DNA of 64,000 nt from NCBI GenBank assembly GCA_007844125.1, contig CM017571.1, positions 26,784,954-26,848,953 of the forward strand, given 5' to 3'. The notes below the pieces were generated by a model. The model ran no database searches, had not been told where the DNA came from, and saw only the letters and a program-made list of their open reading frames with translations. This DNA comes from Sinonovacula constricta. Lineage: Eukaryota > Mollusca > Bivalvia > Cardiida > Solecurtidae. Shown in pieces: positions 55,901 through 61,900 of this stretch (positions within the stretch are counted from its first letter, which is position 1; every line of letters begins with the position of its first letter). Position numbers and translations under genes: made by a program.

Positions 55901-58900
55901 TGTTCGACAGACAATCGCCAGACACTTTAAGACATTACTTTTACAAAAAGAAATATGTTTGCTTGGTAGTGCCTTATAATTACAGTCAAACCTGTATAAA
56001 AAGACCACCCTTGGGACTGGAATAAAATGGTCTTTAAGGACAGGTGGTATCTTAATGCAGCATGGTAATTTCTTCGTGAGAACTACAACCAAAATCGGCA
56101 AATTATGTTTGTATAATTATAACATTAACTTATATGAAGATGATGATGATGGTGATGATGATGATGTTGATAGTGATGATGAATATGAAGATAAAAAAGA
56201 AGAGGAAGATGAACATGATGATGGGGATGTTGCTGCTGCTGCTGATAATGGTGATGATAGAAACTCATTTTAATTGACATGCATTAAATTCTCACGATTG
56301 AAAACAATAACTTACGCTCTAAAATTATTAAAAAAAAGTGATATAAATTAAAACAACAACAAATTAAAAGAACAATTAATTTCTAGTGAAAAAATATTAA
56401 GTAAGGGAAACATCATCAGTTACTAATCTGTCATTCAAAGCTGAGGAATCCATAGTCAGTAGATGGTTTTAAAACAGTTAAGCCTCACTTATGTTCATAT
56501 ATATAACATCAGGTTACATTATTCACACAATTCTACCTGAGACTCAGGTAAATATAACATGCAATTTGCAAACATTCATATTGATTATTTTTTAGCATGA
56601 ATCAAGTGCATTTTATTTCGATGTCGATTATAGAAACAATTATTGACATGATTCTATTTTGCAATGCACTTCCGGTTCACCATTTTGGAAATCCTTAACA
56701 TAATTATGCGATTATCTTTATCTTTTCAGTAATGGCATAGTTTACATGTTGTGTTGATTTGTTTTGTGTTCTTGGTTGAATTTACACCATCATAATTTCT
56801 TTAACTTGAGTAAAAGTTGATTTTAACAAGTAGAGTCCTAAACAACAGCAAAGCTGCTTTGGTTAAAAGGTGTGAAGAAGAAAGTGAAACTTTGTCCAAG
56901 TCAGTCAATATGTGGAATACACGATCGTGCCTGATTGGTGACAATCTTGAGTGGTGGTCTTTTGGGGTCCAATTAAAGCATGTTTGACATGTTATGTGGT
57001 CACTGAGTGCAGATAACAGGTGGTCGTTTATAACGTATCAATTAAAAAAAGAATTTGTGCGGGCGGCTTTGAAGTGGTGTATAGAGTAGGTGGTCGCCAG
57101 TTAGGGGCGTTTGCATGGTTAGATTTGACTGTATGTTACAATTTTGTGAGTTCTATGTTTTTTACAAATGTTTTTGCCAGCTTTGTGTCAATTCAATTAT
57201 TGCCTTTCATATATATATTTAATATATTTAATACTTTTTTTAAAATATATGTTTTGCTGTATTTCCTCAAATGGGCCTATCATTTCAGGAAGTGTTCTCA
57301 GTACTCCAGTCAGTTTAGTCAGACTGGTACCAGGGTGTTATTGCTGTGTGATGTTGCCCTGGGGCATCCATTCACTGTGACACAGTCTGATGCCACAGTC
57401 ATGGCACCACCTGATGGATACGACAGTCTGCATGGTGTCAAGAATACAGAGAATCTAAAGAGCTGTTTTACAGTAAGTGAACAAATGTTATAGCTTTTAT
57501 ATAGAAATAAGTAACTGTTTGGGTTTGCCCTGTTTGTGTCTCGTCACAGTTGTTTTTAACTTTTACATTTTTCATTGGATTGGAATGTGAATGCCTTTGT
57601 TCTATGCATTTTCAAATTTTATCCTTCAAACACATCAAGGTTATATTTGAGGTAATTCCTTAATTAGCTATATATTAGTGTCTTGGCCATAACTTTACCA
57701 TTTTCCACAGGCCTTCTGTCCAACTCCACAATCTTACTGACTTACACATGAACGTGTGTCAACCATTTGCTGGTACCATCATCAATGTTGTATTTTCAAT
57801 GTTAATGCATCTTAGGAATGCGGGTGCATTTGTGACAGTGAAACTTGTTCTTTAAAAGCAATTGAACTGACCCAAGCAAATTTTATATAGTTTTCTTAGC
57901 AAAAATTAACTATGTGATTTTACACTTATTTTAAAGATCATCATCACAATACTTAAAGATCATCATCACAATACTTAAAGATCATCATCACAATACTTAT
58001 ATTATGGTGAACCAGTGGTTCTACCCAGATGAAAGTGTGGGGTCTCTCTTTACCAATAAATAGCTGGACAGCATCAGTATGACCATAATTTTGCTGGTTT
58101 GATTTAACAATACATAAAACAAATAAAAACTTAACTTAAGATTTTATATGTACATCTTTTTTTCAGCACAATGAATATGCTATCTACACACCCAGCCAGC
58201 AATGTGTGAGGTACCTTGTAGAGTTTAGTCTACCTCAAGATGAATTTATAGGCCCTGTTGACCTCAGAATCGCTGACCTACCTAAATCTATGGACTTACC
58301 TAACAGCAATCATACAGCACCACAAAAGAAGACAATGAAAAAAATTGGTGAGTTTCATTCAGGTAGAATGGTAGTTATGGTGTAATTGGTCCTCTGGTTC
58401 ATCACACATAAATAAAAAAACAAGTACGTTAAAAAAATCACAGGGGGCACCTGTGGTGTAGTCGTTGAGTCACTAATATGTAACTCCTCTAACTGCTTAG
58501 CCTCTCCCTGCATTGGTCTCAGTCCCATTCCAGGCGAAGGACTTAATGTGGGAAGGTTTTCCATCTGATTTGCAGACCGCCTGTGGTTCTACTCAGACAT
58601 CAGTCTGTGGTCTTCCTCCACCAAATAGCTGAACATCGTTATAATGATAACAATTGGTCGTTGTAATGTATTTAAAAAAAAAATAAAAAAAATAAAATAA
58701 AAACATCACCTCTATTACTTTATTTAATTGAGGTTTCATAATAATTATCATCATTACAATAAATGTGCATTCAGGAATACATGTGCACTGTATTGCTTGT
58801 ATGCTTTCATATCTTTAATCTTTTGTTAAGCTGTACATTGTTAAACTATTTTAGATTAAATTGCTGATCAAAATAATATTTCTATCATTCTTCTTCTTTA

Positions 58901-61900
58901 TAACAAAGCATAAAAATTGCACTTGAATGGATAATTTGGATCAACAATTGATTATGTAAAAATTAAATTGCAAGCCCACATTTATCCAAATGTATATATC
59001 ATTGACATATGGTAATACTTTCTCTTTAATTAAAGACTGGTTCCCTGGTATTTCAGATGTCTCTGATGTGTCAGATATCACTGACCCACTTTTCAAGGTG
59101 AAGGCTGGGTTACAGGGTACCAGTAAAGGCCCTGTTCCACTGAAGAGTGTCCATGTGAGGGCCAAAGTCATGGATATGGTGGCACAAGTAAGTTAATGAT
59201 TATCACCATTATCATCATTTTCACCATGATCATCATTATCAGCAGCAGCATTGTCACAAACAACAGCATCAGCATCACCATGTTCATCATCATCATTACC
59301 ATGGGCAGCATCATTTTCACCATAAGCATCATCATCTGCAGCAGCATTGTCATCAGCATCACCATCAGCAGCATCATTGTCACCATCAGCATCACCATTA
59401 TCACAGTCCTCATTACCATCATCAGCTCTAGCTTCACCACCATCATCATTGAAAGGAGCAGCAGCAACACTCAGCATTAGCATCACCAGCAACATCATCA
59501 TCATCACGGTCATAAACATCATCATCACTATCATCATCATTATTTATTTTTTGTTATCAAAACATTGAAATCAGCATATTTTTGCTGCTTGTTTTTTTTT
59601 CATCAGCAAGTCATCTTATTTACCACAGTTGCGGGTTTTGCTATGCATGGCATGTGTGATTCCTCACAGTTATTTATTGCTGTTCTCCAACAATAAATGT
59701 GTATGTTTACTGTTAATAGTATTTAATGTAAACAGATTAACTAGTTCAGTTTGATTGCTTGTTATTGTTGCATGGAACTAGAAAAAAATTAGGTCAATGG
59801 AACTTAAGCTGTAAATAGGGCCTTTTTGTGCTGATTCCTGTCTATTTTATTGACAGATTGTAGTTCTACAAGCCTACAGAAATGACCAGCATTCACAGAT
59901 TGAGGCAAAGTATGTATTTCCACTAGATACCACTGCAGCCGTCTGTGGGTTTGAGGCCTTCGTTAACGGGAAACACATAATTGGTGAGAATATTGTTACT
60001 ACTCAAATATTGTTCTGATGGGAAAGTGAATGCCAATAGCCCAGCAACAGAGTTGATATGTTATAAATACCAAGCCCCTCCTTTTTTCATTACATTTAGT
60101 GTGTCTTATTTCTGACCATAATTGACATTGCCAGCTTTACTTTATGCAGAAGTGGTGGTAGATTTATGATTCTAGCATAGCAATTAAATTTAAAATGACG
60201 ATTTCTTCGTTTGAAATACAAATGAGAATATTATCATTTTGCCATTATCCTGTTTATAGTGATGGACCAGATGGGGTATTTCTTTACTCTGTCAGTGGTA
60301 AAGAATATGCTAGAGAATACTGTCAATGAAGAATGCCAGTAAATGTGTGAACAATGTCATTGTTCCTTAACAATTATTATTATTATTATTATTATTAACA
60401 TATTAACTCTTATGACAAAACTATACAGTAACCAATCAACGTTTAGATGACCTGGAAAGTCAATATAATATACGCAATTTTAATAATTCACCTAAAACTT
60501 GTGTGTCTTTTTGTTACATGTTGTACTTTGTACAATAACATTTACAGTTTAAAGACATATTGTATACATAATGACTTCTTTGTATTAACATGTGACTTAT
60601 TAAATTTATAGAGCTACTTTAGCTCCTTTTAATGTTAACATAGTGATTTAAAAAAGACCACATCATCATTTTATCAGATGAAAATGTAAAACAGGTACAA
60701 AATTAGCTCACAGTTATATTATTTAACTCTAGTAAACTCAAATAATGTATAACCACAAATAGTTAATAATAAATAATTACATTCTATGAACTATTCTAAT
60801 AAATTATATTAATATGTAAAGGTGGCATTTTCAAAAGGACAGGATGCAGGTGATACTGTATTGACAGGTTTTATGTAGGGAAATCGTTCTACAGCCAATT
60901 AATGATCATTATATGTTGGTGGTCTGATTGATTTTAAATTGTGATTGGCTGATTATCGCTAAGAGTATCTCATGGGGTTAATTCAAAGCCATGATATGTC
61001 AATTAGGGAATTTAGTTACCAATACACAAGTGACAGTTACGAACTATGATTGGTTAGTGTCAAGATTATGTGACTGTTGATGAACTGATGAAATACCAAC
61101 CAATATATATCAATATATTTATAGTAGATTCCTGTTAATCAAATGATGGCCATGCACATATTCCATTTTATTAAAGAAAATATTAAAACACTAATCCTTC
61201 ATCAGTTCATGAAATATGCATTATGGTTATAAGCTTAATCCAACGTTGCTCACCTACCTGCTGAAAGTAAAGAAATAGTAAATTTCTGGGGCAATTTTCA
61301 CCCCTTGTCTAGGGGATTCTTCAACACAGTCACTATTCTGTATCAACTTCATAATCAGCAGTCTGTTTGGCTTACACTATTACGGTCTACTTGAATATTT
61401 GTTAACATCGCTATTAAGAACTAATGCTCTTATCCGACTTGGGCCTTTTCCATTTCAAATGCTCATGAATTCTAGATTATCATTTCATCTCTAAATATGA
61501 CACTAAGTATAATGCTATGCCCTGTATATAAGACTTACTTTTATCTCTATATTTTAGGCGAAGTGAAAGAGAAGCAGAGAGCAAGGAAAGAGTACCAAGA
61601 GGCTGTCTCCCAGGGACATGGAGCGTATCTCATAGAGGAGGAGGTGCCAGTAGGTTCTTTCAGGAAGACTGAGCATTTTATTTTCATGATTGTGAAAAAA
61701 TCACTTTTTAGATAAAGTGTAATTAAAAGACTGGTTGATAAACAAGAAAGAAACTATGGTTTTTTTCAGGGCCATTTTTTAAAAGCTTTTAAATTACTGC
61801 AACTGTGCAACTTAGGCAAATGCCATTTTATATCATTCATAACTACAAACACACTTACCAGAATACTAGAAAAGATATGATGAAAACAGCTAGACTAACT

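Larger units (their letters stand above)
57473..58166 (+). other. PARP4 intron 12
   Basis: A 22-bp unit is repeated three times at 57931-57996 and a SINE fragment lies at about 58008-58135. Confidence 0.65.

Noticed and set aside
59196..59550. Acidic or methionine-rich open frames near the PARP4 VIT exons
   Set aside because: They come from an ATC/CAN trinucleotide-type repeat within intron 14, and flanking exons join in phase without it.
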